This document shows, one piece after another, positions 37,043 through 45,283 of a stretch of 64,000 bases of DNA (position 1 is its first letter; every line of letters starts with the position of its first letter). Origin of the DNA: Algoriphagus halophilus (lineage in GTDB: Bacteria > Bacteroidota > Bacteroidia > Cytophagales > Cyclobacteriaceae); the NCBI RefSeq assembly GCF_900129785.1, contig NZ_FSRC01000003.1, positions 62,001 to 126,000 on the forward strand, in the 5' to 3' direction. The position numbers and the translations under genes are program-made. A model generated the notes under the pieces. That model worked only from the letters and a program-made list of their open reading frames with translations. It was not told the DNA's origin and did no database searches.

Positions 37043-37594
37043 ATGAGGGTTCTTTTTCTACTCCTTTTATCTTTTGGTCTAATAAGTTTAGTACATGGAC
37101 AAGCAGGGATTAGAGCAGGGTTAAGCTCCAGTAATATTACCAACTCAAATGTCAATGCTAGGTTGGGGGCACATGGAGGGGTATATTACCGCCTTGAATT
37201 AGGTTTTTTTGCAATTGAGCCCGGTGTTCAATTTTCCCAAAAAGGCTTTCGAGGAAATGATAGAAATACAGGGAAAATTATCTACGAGCGATTCAACTAT
37301 GTAGATGCTCCTTTGTTGATCAGGATCAACTTTTTTCCGGATATTCATTTATTCGTAGGGCCACAAATGTCTTGGTTGATGTCCAGAAAATATGAGCTGG
37401 AAGGAGTCGTGGATACGAATATGGATGCATTCCCAAAGACTGAGTTTGGTGGAGTGGGCGGTATAGGAATTCATTTACCTTATGGATTGAATGTTCAAGC
37501 CAGCTTTGATATTGCGAGAAATGATCTAGGAGAATATTATCCAAATAGAAGAAATAAAGGATTGAAGCTTTCTTTGGGCTTTGATTTCTTTTAA
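37043..37594 (+). CDS. Small outer-membrane beta-barrel protein (copy 2)
   Basis: 183 residues with a signal peptide (MRVLFLLLLSFGLISLVHGQ). The mature part repeats the barrel pattern of the gene at 33.1 kb: AGIRAGLSSSNITN, FAIEPGVQFSQKGFRG, FNYVDAPLLIRINFF, FVGPQMSWLMSRKYEL, and a C-terminal LSLGFDFF. ATG 37043 is chosen because a TTG-started frame from 36983 would put 20 unrelated residues before the signal peptide. The adjacent copy 3 begins 113 bases downstream and is closely similar, indicating a tandem duplication. Confidence 0.88.
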   Translation: MRVLFLLLLSFGLISLVHGQAGIRAGLSSSNITNSNVNARLGAHGGVYYRLELGFFAIEPGVQFSQKGFRGNDRNTGKIIYERFNYVDAPLLIRINFFPDIHLFVGPQMSWLMSRKYELEGVVDTNMDAFPKTEFGGVGGIGIHLPYGLNVQASFDIARNDLGEYYPNRRNKGLKLSLGFDFF

Positions 37595-37707
37595 TTAATT
37601 GAAGTAAGAAGTCTATAAATTTTTGATCTCAACATCCTTGGTCAAATTTTTGTAGAAAGTGACCTTTAGTAAATAGAAAAATTTCCAATCATTATTTAAT
37701 TGATCAA

Positions 37708-38256
37708 ATGAAAAAAATCTTGTTTTTGATATTGACCCTAGGGTTTATTGGTGCAGCACAGGCTCAATTTGGATTAAGAGCGGGGTTAAGTTCCGCTAAC
37801 TTCTCAAATACAAACTATGATGCCAAGCTAGGTTTTCATGCCGGAGGGTATTATAAATTTGACTTGGGGATATTTGCAGTGGAACCGGGTATCCAATATT
37901 CTCAAAGAGGATATGAAGGTGTAGAAAGTTCATCAGGAGATGAGATCAATGAAAAATTAAATTACATCGATGTTCCGGTCTTGGTACGGTTTGATTTTCT
38001 CCCAATTGTCAATGTGTTTGCAGGGCCTCAGGCTTCTATCTTAGCTTCCCGAAAATATTCCTTAGGAGGTAATACCTCTACAAGTACGGATGTGATCAGA
38101 GGCTATGATGTTGGTGGCGTAGTAGGTGTAGGAGTCAATCTGCCTTTAGGATTTAATGTACAGGCCAGCTATGATTTTGGATTGACTAGTTTAAATTATT
38201 TTGATACCAACGTCAAAAACAGACTACTCAAATTGTCTTTAGGAATTGACCTTTAA
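37708..38256 (+). CDS. Small outer-membrane beta-barrel protein (copy 3)
   Basis: 182 residues with signal peptide MKKILFLILTLGFIGAAQAQ. Barrel segments match copy 2 almost position by position: FGLRAGLSSANFSN, FAVEPGIQYSQRGYEG, LNYIDVPVLVRFDFLP, FAGPQASILASRKYSL, and the final strand LKLSLGIDL. Likely function is structural or as a small outer-membrane channel; nothing in the sequence defines a substrate. A strong terminator follows that also overlaps the end of ruvC. Confidence 0.9.
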   Translation: MKKILFLILTLGFIGAAQAQFGLRAGLSSANFSNTNYDAKLGFHAGGYYKFDLGIFAVEPGIQYSQRGYEGVESSSGDEINEKLNYIDVPVLVRFDFLPIVNVFAGPQASILASRKYSLGGNTSTSTDVIRGYDVGGVVGVGVNLPLGFNVQASYDFGLTSLNYFDTNVKNRLLKLSLGIDL

Positions 38257-38268
38257 TAATAAGTTTTG

Positions 38269-38297
38269 AAACCCGGTTTAGGCCGGGTTTTATTTTT
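38269..38297 (+). terminator. Rho-independent terminator after barrel copy 3
   Basis: AAACCCGG (38269-38276) pairs perfectly with CCGGGTTT (38283-38290), followed by a T-rich tail. It overlaps the ruvC stop codon from the opposite strand. Confidence 0.85.
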
Positions 38298-38865
38298 TCA
38301 CTCGATTTGGATTTTCTTCTATAAAGGATTTCCAACCTTGACTTCTTCCCCTGGTTTGCGTTCTTCCTTCGTGGAAATGATGGCATAAAGCCACTGCCAA
38401 TGCATCGGTTGCATCAAGCATTTTCGGGATTTCTGTTAATTTGAAAAGTGTCTGGAGCATGGCTGCTACTTGTTCTTTGGAGGCATTTCCATTTCCGGTT
38501 ACAGATTGCTTTACTTTTTTGGGAGAATACTCCGTGATTGGAATTTCTCTTGCCAAAGCTGCGGCCATTGCTACTCCTTGAGCTCTGCCCAATTTCAACA
38601 TAGATTGTACATTAACTCCATAAAATGGGGCTTCCAGTGCAACACTATCCGGTAAATACTCTTCAATGATCCCAGTGATTCTTTCAAAAATTTTCTTGAG
38701 CTTTAATTCGTGAGAATCATATTTCTTCAAATGAATGACTCCATATTGAAGCAGTTCATATTTCTTGCCTTCTGTTTTTATTAATCCATAACCCATGACC
38801 GTAGTCCCTGGATCTATGCCTAAAATGATTTTTTCCTTAGCCGTATTTTTCACTTCTTTACTCAC
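38290..38865 (-). CDS. ruvC: Crossover junction endodeoxyribonuclease RuvC
   Basis: 191 residues; resolves Holliday junctions with RuvAB. Catalytic acids are visible: Asp in ILGIDPGTTVMGYG, Glu in VALEAPFYGVN, and the C-terminal DATDALAVALCHH with its Asp pair. The start is GTG, with no ATG before the first active-site motif. Length is slightly longer than E. coli RuvC because of an N-terminal extension of about 11 residues and a charged C-terminal tail. Divergent from a glycosyltransferase gene only 21 bases away. Confidence 0.95.
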   Translation of the reverse strand: MSKEVKNTAKEKIILGIDPGTTVMGYGLIKTEGKKYELLQYGVIHLKKYDSHELKLKKIFERITGIIEEYLPDSVALEAPFYGVNVQSMLKLGRAQGVAMAAALAREIPITEYSPKKVKQSVTGNGNASKEQVAAMLQTLFKLTEIPKMLDATDALAVALCHHFHEGRTQTRGRSQGWKSFIEENPNRVKK

Positions 38866-38886
38866 CCTCGCAAGTTAGCCCAAAAG

Positions 38887-39999
38887 ATGCTAAGTTTTTA
38901 CCTGATTTGTAATCTCTTCTATCTCTTTCTGCTCTGGAGAATGAGTTTGACCTGGCCAAAGGGAAGAGGTGAAGTGAAATGTCCTAACCAGCTATTACCT
39001 GCGACTTTGGTGGTTGCTCTAAGGAATGAGGCAGGGAATCTACCTTCCTTGATATCGTCGATTAACAGGAGTTTACCTTCATTAAAAGAGGTGATTTTGG
39101 TAGACGATCATAGCGAGGATGGAACATTATTGAAACTTGAGCAGCAATTTTTGAATTCTGAGCGAGTGAGGGTAATCCAAAGCTCGGGAATTGGTAAAAA
39201 AGCAGCAATTAATCATGCCATATCGCTAGCTAGCGGAGAGATTATCCTTACCACTGATGCTGATTGTATATGGGAGGAAACATGGCCTGAGGTAATCTTA
39301 GCTACCTTTGAAAACCCACAGATTCAATTAGTAACTGGGCCGATTTTACCCCAGAGCCAATCAGGTTTTTTTTCTGGTTTTCAATTGATGGAGTGGGTGA
39401 GCAATTTGCTGGTGACCAATTATAGCTTTGCAATAGGAAAAGCCTTGACATGCAGTGCTGCAAATATGGCTTTTAGGAAATCAGCCTTTCATCAAGTACA
39501 AGGCTTTGTGGGGAATGAGCATAATCCATCTGGAGATGATGAGTTCTTGCTAAAAAAGATCAAGAGTTTATTTGGGGAAAATGCAGTAAAGTACCTGCCT
39601 GTTGAGGAAAGTCTTATTCAGACAGTCCCAGAGTCCAATTGGAGTGCGTTGATCCATCAAAAAATTAGATGGGCAGGAAAATGGAAAAGTCACTCTTCTC
39701 TATTTCATTCCTTGGCGGCAGCTGTTCCAGCCCTGTTTCAAGTGATTTGGCTTTCAAGTCTGGTGATGCTTTTTTTGGGGAAGATCAGTTTTTTGGGTTT
39801 TTGCTCAATTTGGCTGTTCAAAATCCTAGCGGAAATCGTAGCCTTTGAAAGAATTTTAAGAAGTTTGGGAAAACCTTTCAAATTAACCGCTTTGATTGGG
39901 ACTTCCTTCATCCATCCTTTTTATGTTATTTTGGTTGTGTTGGGAGTGATTCGAGGGAAATACATTTGGAAGGGTCGGGTAACCAAAAGATCTGATTAA
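38887..39999 (+). CDS. Membrane glycosyltransferase family 2
   Basis: 370 residues. A short N-terminal membrane helix, then a GT-A catalytic domain: LVVALRNEAGNLPSL, VILVDDHSEDGT (nucleotide-sugar Asp), TTDADCIW (DxD-like), GDDEFLLKK (base) and HQKIRWAGKW (the QxxRW acceptor motif). Two or three C-terminal membrane helices end the protein. This is the architecture of processive, membrane-bound GT2 enzymes. First gene of an operon that also encodes a polysaccharide deacetylase and a second GT2, which suggests surface polysaccharide synthesis. Confidence 0.9.
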   Translation: MLSFYLICNLFYLFLLWRMSLTWPKGRGEVKCPNQLLPATLVVALRNEAGNLPSLISSINRSLPSLKEVILVDDHSEDGTLLKLEQQFLNSERVRVIQSSGIGKKAAINHAISLASGEIILTTDADCIWEETWPEVILATFENPQIQLVTGPILPQSQSGFFSGFQLMEWVSNLLVTNYSFAIGKALTCSAANMAFRKSAFHQVQGFVGNEHNPSGDDEFLLKKIKSLFGENAVKYLPVEESLIQTVPESNWSALIHQKIRWAGKWKSHSSLFHSLAAAVPALFQVIWLSSLVMLFLGKISFLGFCSIWLFKILAEIVAFERILRSLGKPFKLTALIGTSFIHPFYVILVVLGVIRGKYIWKGRVTKRSD

Positions 40000-40018
40000 T
40001 TTAGCTATTTAATAAGTT

Positions 40019-40270
40019 ATGAGTGAGGAAGAATTTGATGTAATGGATGAACTGTATTTCGTGCAGTCATTTGATTACTTAAAAGAGACACTTGAATTAG
40101 GGACTAAAGAAATATTGACAGCCTTGGACTCTTTATACAAGCAAGGTTTGATCAAATGTTTGACTGCTCCCGATGAAGAGTGTTTTTATACTGTGAATGT
40201 TTTGGAAGAAGGAGAGAAATTATTTTTCCTTGCCACCAAAAAAGGTCTCATGGCCCATAATACGATTTAG
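40019..40270 (+). CDS. Small hypothetical protein, winged-helix-like
   Basis: 83 residues, acidic, no signal or membrane segment. The order ELYFVQSFDYLKETLELGTKE then ILTALDSLYKQGLIKCL followed by two short strands looks like a helix-turn-helix with a wing, so it may bind DNA or a protein partner; this is only a structural impression. It lies 19 bases after the GT2 gene and 2 bases before the phosphatase gene, clearly in the same operon. Confidence 0.78.
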   Translation: MSEEEFDVMDELYFVQSFDYLKETLELGTKEILTALDSLYKQGLIKCLTAPDEECFYTVNVLEEGEKLFFLATKKGLMAHNTI

Positions 40271-40272
40271 CA

Positions 40273-41484
40273 TTGACTACAGAGACAATAAAATATCAAC
40301 GTAAAGAATTAGAGCTTAAAGCATTGCTCGAAATCACCCAGGCGATCAATGAAAATCAGTCTGAGGCGGTTTTAGCAAATATCTTCAAGTTTACTTGCTT
40401 GGTGCATTTAAACATTAAAGCAATGGTTTTGTATGTGGCTAAAGAAGGAGCATTTGAAAAAATCATTGCACATGGAGTCAAATCAAAGGTACCTCAACTA
40501 ATTCCTTTAGATGATATTATCTCTGAAAAAGATTCGGATCAACTCAGGATAGAACTTCCCGATGGGTATTCGTTTCAGGATTTGGAGACGTATTTGCCGG
40601 TTTACCACAAGGATAAAATGCTTGCGATTTTATTCCTCAAAAGGAAAGACCTATCTCAGGATTTAGACCTGGATTTTACGCAAGCCTTGACCAATATTTT
40701 GGTGGTAGCCCTAGAAAATAAACGTTTTGCAAGAAAACAATTGCAACAGGAGGTTTTGAACAGGGAAATTGCCATTGCAAGTCAGGTTCAGCAAATGTTG
40801 TTTCCTGCAGAATTACCTGTTACAGATAAGCTGAAAGCCAAGGTGACTTATTTCCCACATAGTATGGTAGGGGGAGATTACTATGATCTGATTCAGCGAT
40901 CCAAAGATGAGGTATTCTTCTGTATTGCGGATGTTTCAGGAAAAGGCTTTGCAGCGGCTCTTCTAATGTCAAATTTTCAAGCAACCCTTCGCACGTTATT
41001 AAGGAGTGACGCAGATCTGAAAATGATCGTGAACCAGTTGAATTTTACGCTTTTTGAAAATACAAAAGGCGAGCGCTTCATTACTTTTTTTCTGGGGTAT
41101 TATAATTTCAAAACCAATAAGTTTCAGTACGTAAATGCTGGGCATAATGCCCCTCTCTTATGCGGGAATATTCCAGGGAAGATCGAATTGCTAAATGCTG
41201 GAACCACCATACTAGGGGCTTTTGAAGAACTTCCTTTCTTGGAGATTGATGAAAAAGAGAATCTGAAGGACTTTACAATTCACCTATATACAGATGGAGT
41301 AACTGAAGCTACCAATGAAGAGGGGGAGGAATATGGTGAAGATAGGTTGGAAGATTTTGTTTTACAGCATTTGTGTGTAGATCCAGATGATTTTCACAGA
41401 GAGTTCTTTAAGGAAATGAATGATTTTTCAAAAGATGTGCCTTTGAGAGATGATTTGACATTATTGAGTCTTAGGTTCCGTTAA
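40273..41484 (+). CDS. GAF/SpoIIE-type protein serine phosphatase (RsbU-like)
   Basis: 403 residues from a TTG start two bases after the preceding stop. The N-terminal 150 residues look like a GAF-type sensor, a linker helix follows, and the C-terminal PPM domain holds EIAIASQVQQMLFP, MVGGDYYDL (metal Asp), CIADVSGKGFAAALLM, YVNAGHNAPLL, LYTDGVTEATNEEGEEYG and DDLTLLSLRF. Such enzymes dephosphorylate anti-sigma-factor antagonists in partner-switching stress control. No STAS or anti-sigma gene is adjacent, so the target is unknown. It sits between genes for polysaccharide synthesis. Confidence 0.9.
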   Translation: MTTETIKYQRKELELKALLEITQAINENQSEAVLANIFKFTCLVHLNIKAMVLYVAKEGAFEKIIAHGVKSKVPQLIPLDDIISEKDSDQLRIELPDGYSFQDLETYLPVYHKDKMLAILFLKRKDLSQDLDLDFTQALTNILVVALENKRFARKQLQQEVLNREIAIASQVQQMLFPAELPVTDKLKAKVTYFPHSMVGGDYYDLIQRSKDEVFFCIADVSGKGFAAALLMSNFQATLRTLLRSDADLKMIVNQLNFTLFENTKGERFITFFLGYYNFKTNKFQYVNAGHNAPLLCGNIPGKIELLNAGTTILGAFEELPFLEIDEKENLKDFTIHLYTDGVTEATNEEGEEYGEDRLEDFVLQHLCVDPDDFHREFFKEMNDFSKDVPLRDDLTLLSLRFR

Positions 41485-41486
41485 TC

Positions 41487-42113
41487 ATGGTATTTCATAC
41501 GGTTCCATTGGTTATTCAGCGATTATTTCCACAAAGAATTTGGTCAAAGAATTCGGAAGGAAACCAAGTCTTTTTGACATTTGATGATGGTCCTGTACCA
41601 GGAGTGACTGACTTTGTCCTTCAGGAGCTTTCTAAACGAGCCATGAAAGCTACTTTTTTCATGGTTGGTGATAATGTTCGGAAGCACAGTTCCTTAGCCA
41701 AAGAAGTGCTTTCTCAAGGACACCAATTAGCTAACCATACCTTTCATCATCTGAATGGCTGGAAAACCAAAAGGGAAAAATACGTCCAAGACTTTCTGGC
41801 TTGTAATCAAATAATAGAGGATCAACTGGGCGTTCAGACAAAATTATTTCGCCCTCCTTATGGACTGATGACTTCAGCGGAAGCCAAGGAAATTTCGAAA
41901 ACGCATTCCATTGTGATGTGGAATATGTTGAGTGGAGATTATGATCTAAGACTCGATGCCAAAGTGGTCCTGAGAAAGTCTATTGAAAATACAGGGCCTG
42001 GATCAATCGTGCTATTTCATGATCAGCAAAAGACCAATTCAGTTTTACCCAAAATTTTACCAACTTACTTAGATAAACTTCTAGACAAAGGTTGGACTAC
42101 GGCAACACTATAA
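41487..42113 (+). CDS. Polysaccharide deacetylase (NodB domain) family protein
   Basis: 208 residues. Carbohydrate esterase 4 motifs: VFLTFDDGPVPGV (catalytic Asp pair near 30), HQLANHTFHHLNG (metal His pair), FRPPYGLMT, and GSIVLFHDQ with the late His. It removes N-acetyl groups from glycans such as chitin-like or poly-GlcNAc polymers or peptidoglycan. No signal peptide is obvious, so it may be cytoplasmic or use the first helix. It lies between the phosphatase gene and the second GT2, and its end overlaps that gene, so a role in modifying the glycan made by the GT2 enzymes is likely. Confidence 0.9.
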   Translation: MVFHTVPLVIQRLFPQRIWSKNSEGNQVFLTFDDGPVPGVTDFVLQELSKRAMKATFFMVGDNVRKHSSLAKEVLSQGHQLANHTFHHLNGWKTKREKYVQDFLACNQIIEDQLGVQTKLFRPPYGLMTSAEAKEISKTHSIVMWNMLSGDYDLRLDAKVVLRKSIENTGPGSIVLFHDQQKTNSVLPKILPTYLDKLLDKGWTTATL

Positions 42114-43219
42114 TTTTCTATTTGGCGTTTTTTGCAGTAAGCATTCTGCTTGCCCAGTACTTAGTGCTCATCTTTCGGGCATTATTTTTCTGGGTTGATT
42201 TTTCCAAATCGAATCACAATTATTTTCCTAAAGTATCGGTTTTGGTGACTTCTAGAAATGAGGAAAAAGACCTTCCTAACTTACTGGCTTCTCTACAGGA
42301 GTTGGACTATCCTTCCGAGCAACTTGAATTTTTAATGGCGGACGACCAAAGTGAAGATGGTACGCTGGGGATATTGGAAGAATGGAAGGAAAGAACCACT
42401 AATTGTAAGGTTTTTTCCATTAAGGGACAGCAACTGGGGAAGTTTCCCATCAATGGAAAGGCAAATGCCTTAGCCATTATGGCTAAAGAGGCAAAAGGAG
42501 ATTTTTTATTTTTTACGGATGCAGATTGTGTGGTAGGTAAAAACTGGGTTAAAGAAGGGGTAAACAGTTTTTCGGAAGATTTAGGGCTATTGAATGGCGT
42601 AACTGAATTAGAATCTCACACTCTTTTCGCAGAATTTCAAAAAATAGATTGGTGGAATATTTTAGGGATCACCAAAATCGTCTCGGATATGGGAGCTCAT
42701 ACCACTGGGTTGGGAAACAATATGGTGATTTCACGGAAGGCTTATTTGGAGTCTGGAGGTTATGAAAACACAAAATTTTCTTGGACCGAAGATTTGGAGA
42801 TTTCCAGATCTATAAACCGTCTGGGCTTTCAGGTACATCAACAAGTCAGTCCGGGTATGCTTTTAAAGACCAAAGCGGAAAGAAGCTGGTCGGATTTGTT
42901 AAAACAACGAAAGCGATGGCTCAAAGGGGTTGTTTCTTTGCCATGGAAATGGAAGGTGTCCTTAGGTTTTCACCTGCTCTTTTTCCCAGCTATTGCTTGG
43001 ATCTTAGCAAGTAATGTAAGTTTTGGATTTGGAATTTGGGGATTGAAAATCCTTTTACAATCCATCTTTATAATGGTGGTTTCTAATAAAGCGGGCAGAA
43101 AACTTTCTTGGTTTGTACTGGCAATCTATGATTTTTATTACCTGCTTGCCTCCTCCCTTACTATTCTTTATTATTTTTGGCCTTCCAAAATCACTTGGAA
43201 GTCTAGAAATTACTTATGA
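42092..43219 (+). CDS. Membrane glycosyltransferase family 2 (second)
   Basis: 375 residues if read from TTG 42092 (22-base overlap with the deacetylase gene); a second TTG at 42122 would avoid the overlap and give 365. The N-terminal helix FYLAFFAVSILLAQYLVL is followed by VTSRNEEKDLPNL, LMADDQSEDGT, FTDADCVVG, the acidic WTEDLEISRSI and LLKQRKRWLKG (QxxRW), then C-terminal membrane helices. Same architecture as the first GT2 of the operon. It ends with a 4-base overlap to the TatD gene. Confidence 0.87.
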   Translation: MDYGNTIIFYLAFFAVSILLAQYLVLIFRALFFWVDFSKSNHNYFPKVSVLVTSRNEEKDLPNLLASLQELDYPSEQLEFLMADDQSEDGTLGILEEWKERTTNCKVFSIKGQQLGKFPINGKANALAIMAKEAKGDFLFFTDADCVVGKNWVKEGVNSFSEDLGLLNGVTELESHTLFAEFQKIDWWNILGITKIVSDMGAHTTGLGNNMVISRKAYLESGGYENTKFSWTEDLEISRSINRLGFQVHQQVSPGMLLKTKAERSWSDLLKQRKRWLKGVVSLPWKWKVSLGFHLLFFPAIAWILASNVSFGFGIWGLKILLQSIFIMVVSNKAGRKLSWFVLAIYDFYYLLASSLTILYYFWPSKITWKSRNYL

Positions 43220-43992
43220 ACCTGATTGAAACCCACGCACATATTTACTCTTCCAAATTCGATTCTGACCGAGACGAGGTGATGGATCAAATCCGTAAAG
43301 CCGGAATTGAGCGTGTATATATGCCCAATGTTGATGTTGAAACCATTGATGCCATGTTGGCCTGCGAAGAGAAATACCCTGATCTTTGTATTCCGATGAT
43401 GGGGCTTCACCCTTGTGATGTGAAGGAGGATTTTCAGACACAACTTTATGTGATGGAAGAATGGTTGGAAAAGCGCCCATTTGCTGCGGTAGGGGAAATA
43501 GGATTGGACTTGTACTGGGATAAATCATTTTTCGAGCAACAAAAAGAAGCGTTGAAAATACAGGTAGATTGGGCGAAGAAAAAGAAACTTCCTGTAGTGA
43601 TCCATTGTAGAGAATCCATGGATGAAACAATCGAACTCATTAGACAAGAGCAAGATGGGAGCTTGACTGGCGTTTTCCATTGTTTTACGGGTACGTTGCA
43701 ACAAGCACAGGAAATTATTGAGTTGGGATTTCTCTTGGGAATAGGTGGAGTTTCCACTTTTAAAAACGGAGGTTTGGATCAAGTAATTCCGCAGTTAGAA
43801 TTAGGGAATTTGGTTTTAGAGACTGATTCTCCTTACCTAGCGCCAGTTCCTTATCGAGGTAAAAGGAATTCTCCAGTTTATTTACCTATAATAGCAGAGA
43901 AAATTGGAGACTATTTGGCAATTTCTAAAGAAGAGGTAGCTAAGAAAACCAAAGAGAATGCATTCAACCTATTCAGGGAGTTTGAGCTATGA
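43216..43992 (+). CDS. TatD family hydrolase (metal-dependent DNase)
   Basis: 258 residues, TIM-barrel amidohydrolase fold. Metal ligands are visible: LIETHAHIY (His-x-His, residues 7 and 9), GEIGLDLYWD (Glu), VIHCRES, VFHCFTGT and LETDSPYLAP (Asp). TatD-type enzymes are 3'-5' exonucleases or D-aminoacyl-tRNA related hydrolases. ATGA overlaps with both neighbours (GT2 before, asparaginase after) show coupled translation, but no pathway link between the three is evident. Confidence 0.93.
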   Translation: MNLIETHAHIYSSKFDSDRDEVMDQIRKAGIERVYMPNVDVETIDAMLACEEKYPDLCIPMMGLHPCDVKEDFQTQLYVMEEWLEKRPFAAVGEIGLDLYWDKSFFEQQKEALKIQVDWAKKKKLPVVIHCRESMDETIELIRQEQDGSLTGVFHCFTGTLQQAQEIIELGFLLGIGGVSTFKNGGLDQVIPQLELGNLVLETDSPYLAPVPYRGKRNSPVYLPIIAEKIGDYLAISKEEVAKKTKENAFNLFREFEL

Positions 43993-45056
43993 ATTATAAA
44001 ATAGTAAGACTAAATACAGGCCTTCGTACCAGTAAGACATCATCAGTGTTGATTATATATACTGGTGGAACTTTGGGTATGGCTTACGATGATTCAGGGT
44101 CTTTAGTGCCATTTAACTTTGGAAAGATTCTGGAAAAGATTCCTATTCTTTCCAATATGAATATTGCGATCACGGTGATTTCATTTCCTGAGCCTATTGA
44201 CTCTTCTAATGTTTCTATGAAGCATTGGACCGATATGGCCTATATTATCTATGAGAATTATGATAGTTACGATGGGTTTGTCGTGCTACATGGGACTGAT
44301 ACGATGGCCTATTCTGCATCCATGATGAGTTATATGCTTCAAGGGCTCAATAAACCTGTGATTTTTACTGGTGCACAATTGCCAATTTCGGCGATGCGTT
44401 CAGATGCCCGGGAGAATTTGATGACTTCATTGGAAATTGCGACCGCGAAAATCAATGGGAATCCTATAGTACCTGAGGTTTGCGTATTTTTTAACCATGT
44501 ATTATTGAGAGGGAACCGTTCCAAAAAGGTACAGTCTGTCCACTTTGACGCATTTGAATCAGAGAATTATCCTTCCTTGGCGGAGGCTGGGATTGTGATT
44601 GATTATAATACGGCTTCTATTAGACCTTATGAACCCAATAAGGAGTTGGTATATAAAAACTTGCTCGACAACAGAGTCATGATTTTAAAACTATTCCCGG
44701 GGATCACCTCCCAAATCATGGATGCTTGTTTTGATATCCCTGGTTTAAGAGGAGTGGTTTTAGAAACCTATGGGTCTGGAAATTCTCCGAGTGAAACCTG
44801 GTTTATGAATTCCTTGTCTAGGGCTGTTAAAAAAGGATTGATCCTTTTAAATGTTTCTCAGTGCAATGGTGGTAGAGTAATTCAGGGAAGGTATGAGACG
44901 AGTAAAGAGTTGTTGAATGTTGGAGTTATTAGCGGGGCAGATATTACCACAGAGGCGGCGGTAACAAAATTAATGTTCTTGTTAGGACAGTATTCTTCCG
45001 CTGATGAAGTGAAGAAACAATTGATGGTTCCACTCGCAGGAGAGATGACTACCTAG
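43989..45056 (+). CDS. Type I asparaginase
   Basis: 355 residues; hydrolyses L-asparagine to aspartate and ammonia in the cytosol. The two threonine motifs are intact: IIYTGGTLGMAY and FVVLHGTDTMAYSASMM, with the Lys/Asp site in SAMRSDARENL. No signal peptide, so it is the cytoplasmic type I form. Last gene of the operon that begins with the first GT2; it overlaps tatD by 4 bases. Confidence 0.93.
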   Translation: MNYKIVRLNTGLRTSKTSSVLIIYTGGTLGMAYDDSGSLVPFNFGKILEKIPILSNMNIAITVISFPEPIDSSNVSMKHWTDMAYIIYENYDSYDGFVVLHGTDTMAYSASMMSYMLQGLNKPVIFTGAQLPISAMRSDARENLMTSLEIATAKINGNPIVPEVCVFFNHVLLRGNRSKKVQSVHFDAFESENYPSLAEAGIVIDYNTASIRPYEPNKELVYKNLLDNRVMILKLFPGITSQIMDACFDIPGLRGVVLETYGSGNSPSETWFMNSLSRAVKKGLILLNVSQCNGGRVIQGRYETSKELLNVGVISGADITTEAAVTKLMFLLGQYSSADEVKKQLMVPLAGEMTT

Positions 45057-45083
45057 AGAAATTCAGGATATTTTAGAGTTTGA

Positions 45084-45115
45084 TTTGGAAAGCGGAGGAA
45101 TAATTTTTTTCTTTG
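45084..45115 (+). promoter_or_regulatory. Probable promoter of tRNA-Ser
   Basis: TTTG (45084-45087), a 20-base spacer, and TTTCTTTG (45108-45115), which differs from TAnnTTTG by one base. It ends 34 bases before the tRNA. Confidence 0.5.
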
Positions 45116-45149
45116 CACTCCGATTTGCAACAGCAGGTCAAATTCAACT

Positions 45150-45237
45150 AGAGAGGTGTCCGAGTGGTTGAAGGAGCACGCCTGGAAAGCGTGTATACCC
45201 CTAAAGGGTATCGAGGGTTCGAATCCCTTCCTCTCTG
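45150..45237 (+). tRNA. tRNA-Ser (GGA anticodon)
   Basis: 88 bases with a full cloverleaf: acceptor stem AGAGAGG/CCTCTCT, anticodon stem CACGC/GCGTG with loop CTGGAAA (anticodon at 45184-45186), the long variable arm typical of serine (ACCC/GGGT), and T-arm GAGGGTTCGAATCCCTT. It reads UCC and UCU codons. The 3' CCA is not encoded. A terminator follows at once. Confidence 0.96.
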
Positions 45238-45243
45238 CATAAC

Positions 45244-45280
45244 AAGTCAGTTCTAGAAATAGGGCTGACTTTTGTTTTTT
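45244..45280 (+). terminator. Terminator after tRNA-Ser
   Basis: AAGTCAG (45244-45250) pairs perfectly with CTGACTT (45265-45271), followed by TTGTTTTTT. Confidence 0.8.
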
Positions 45281-45283
45281 ATA

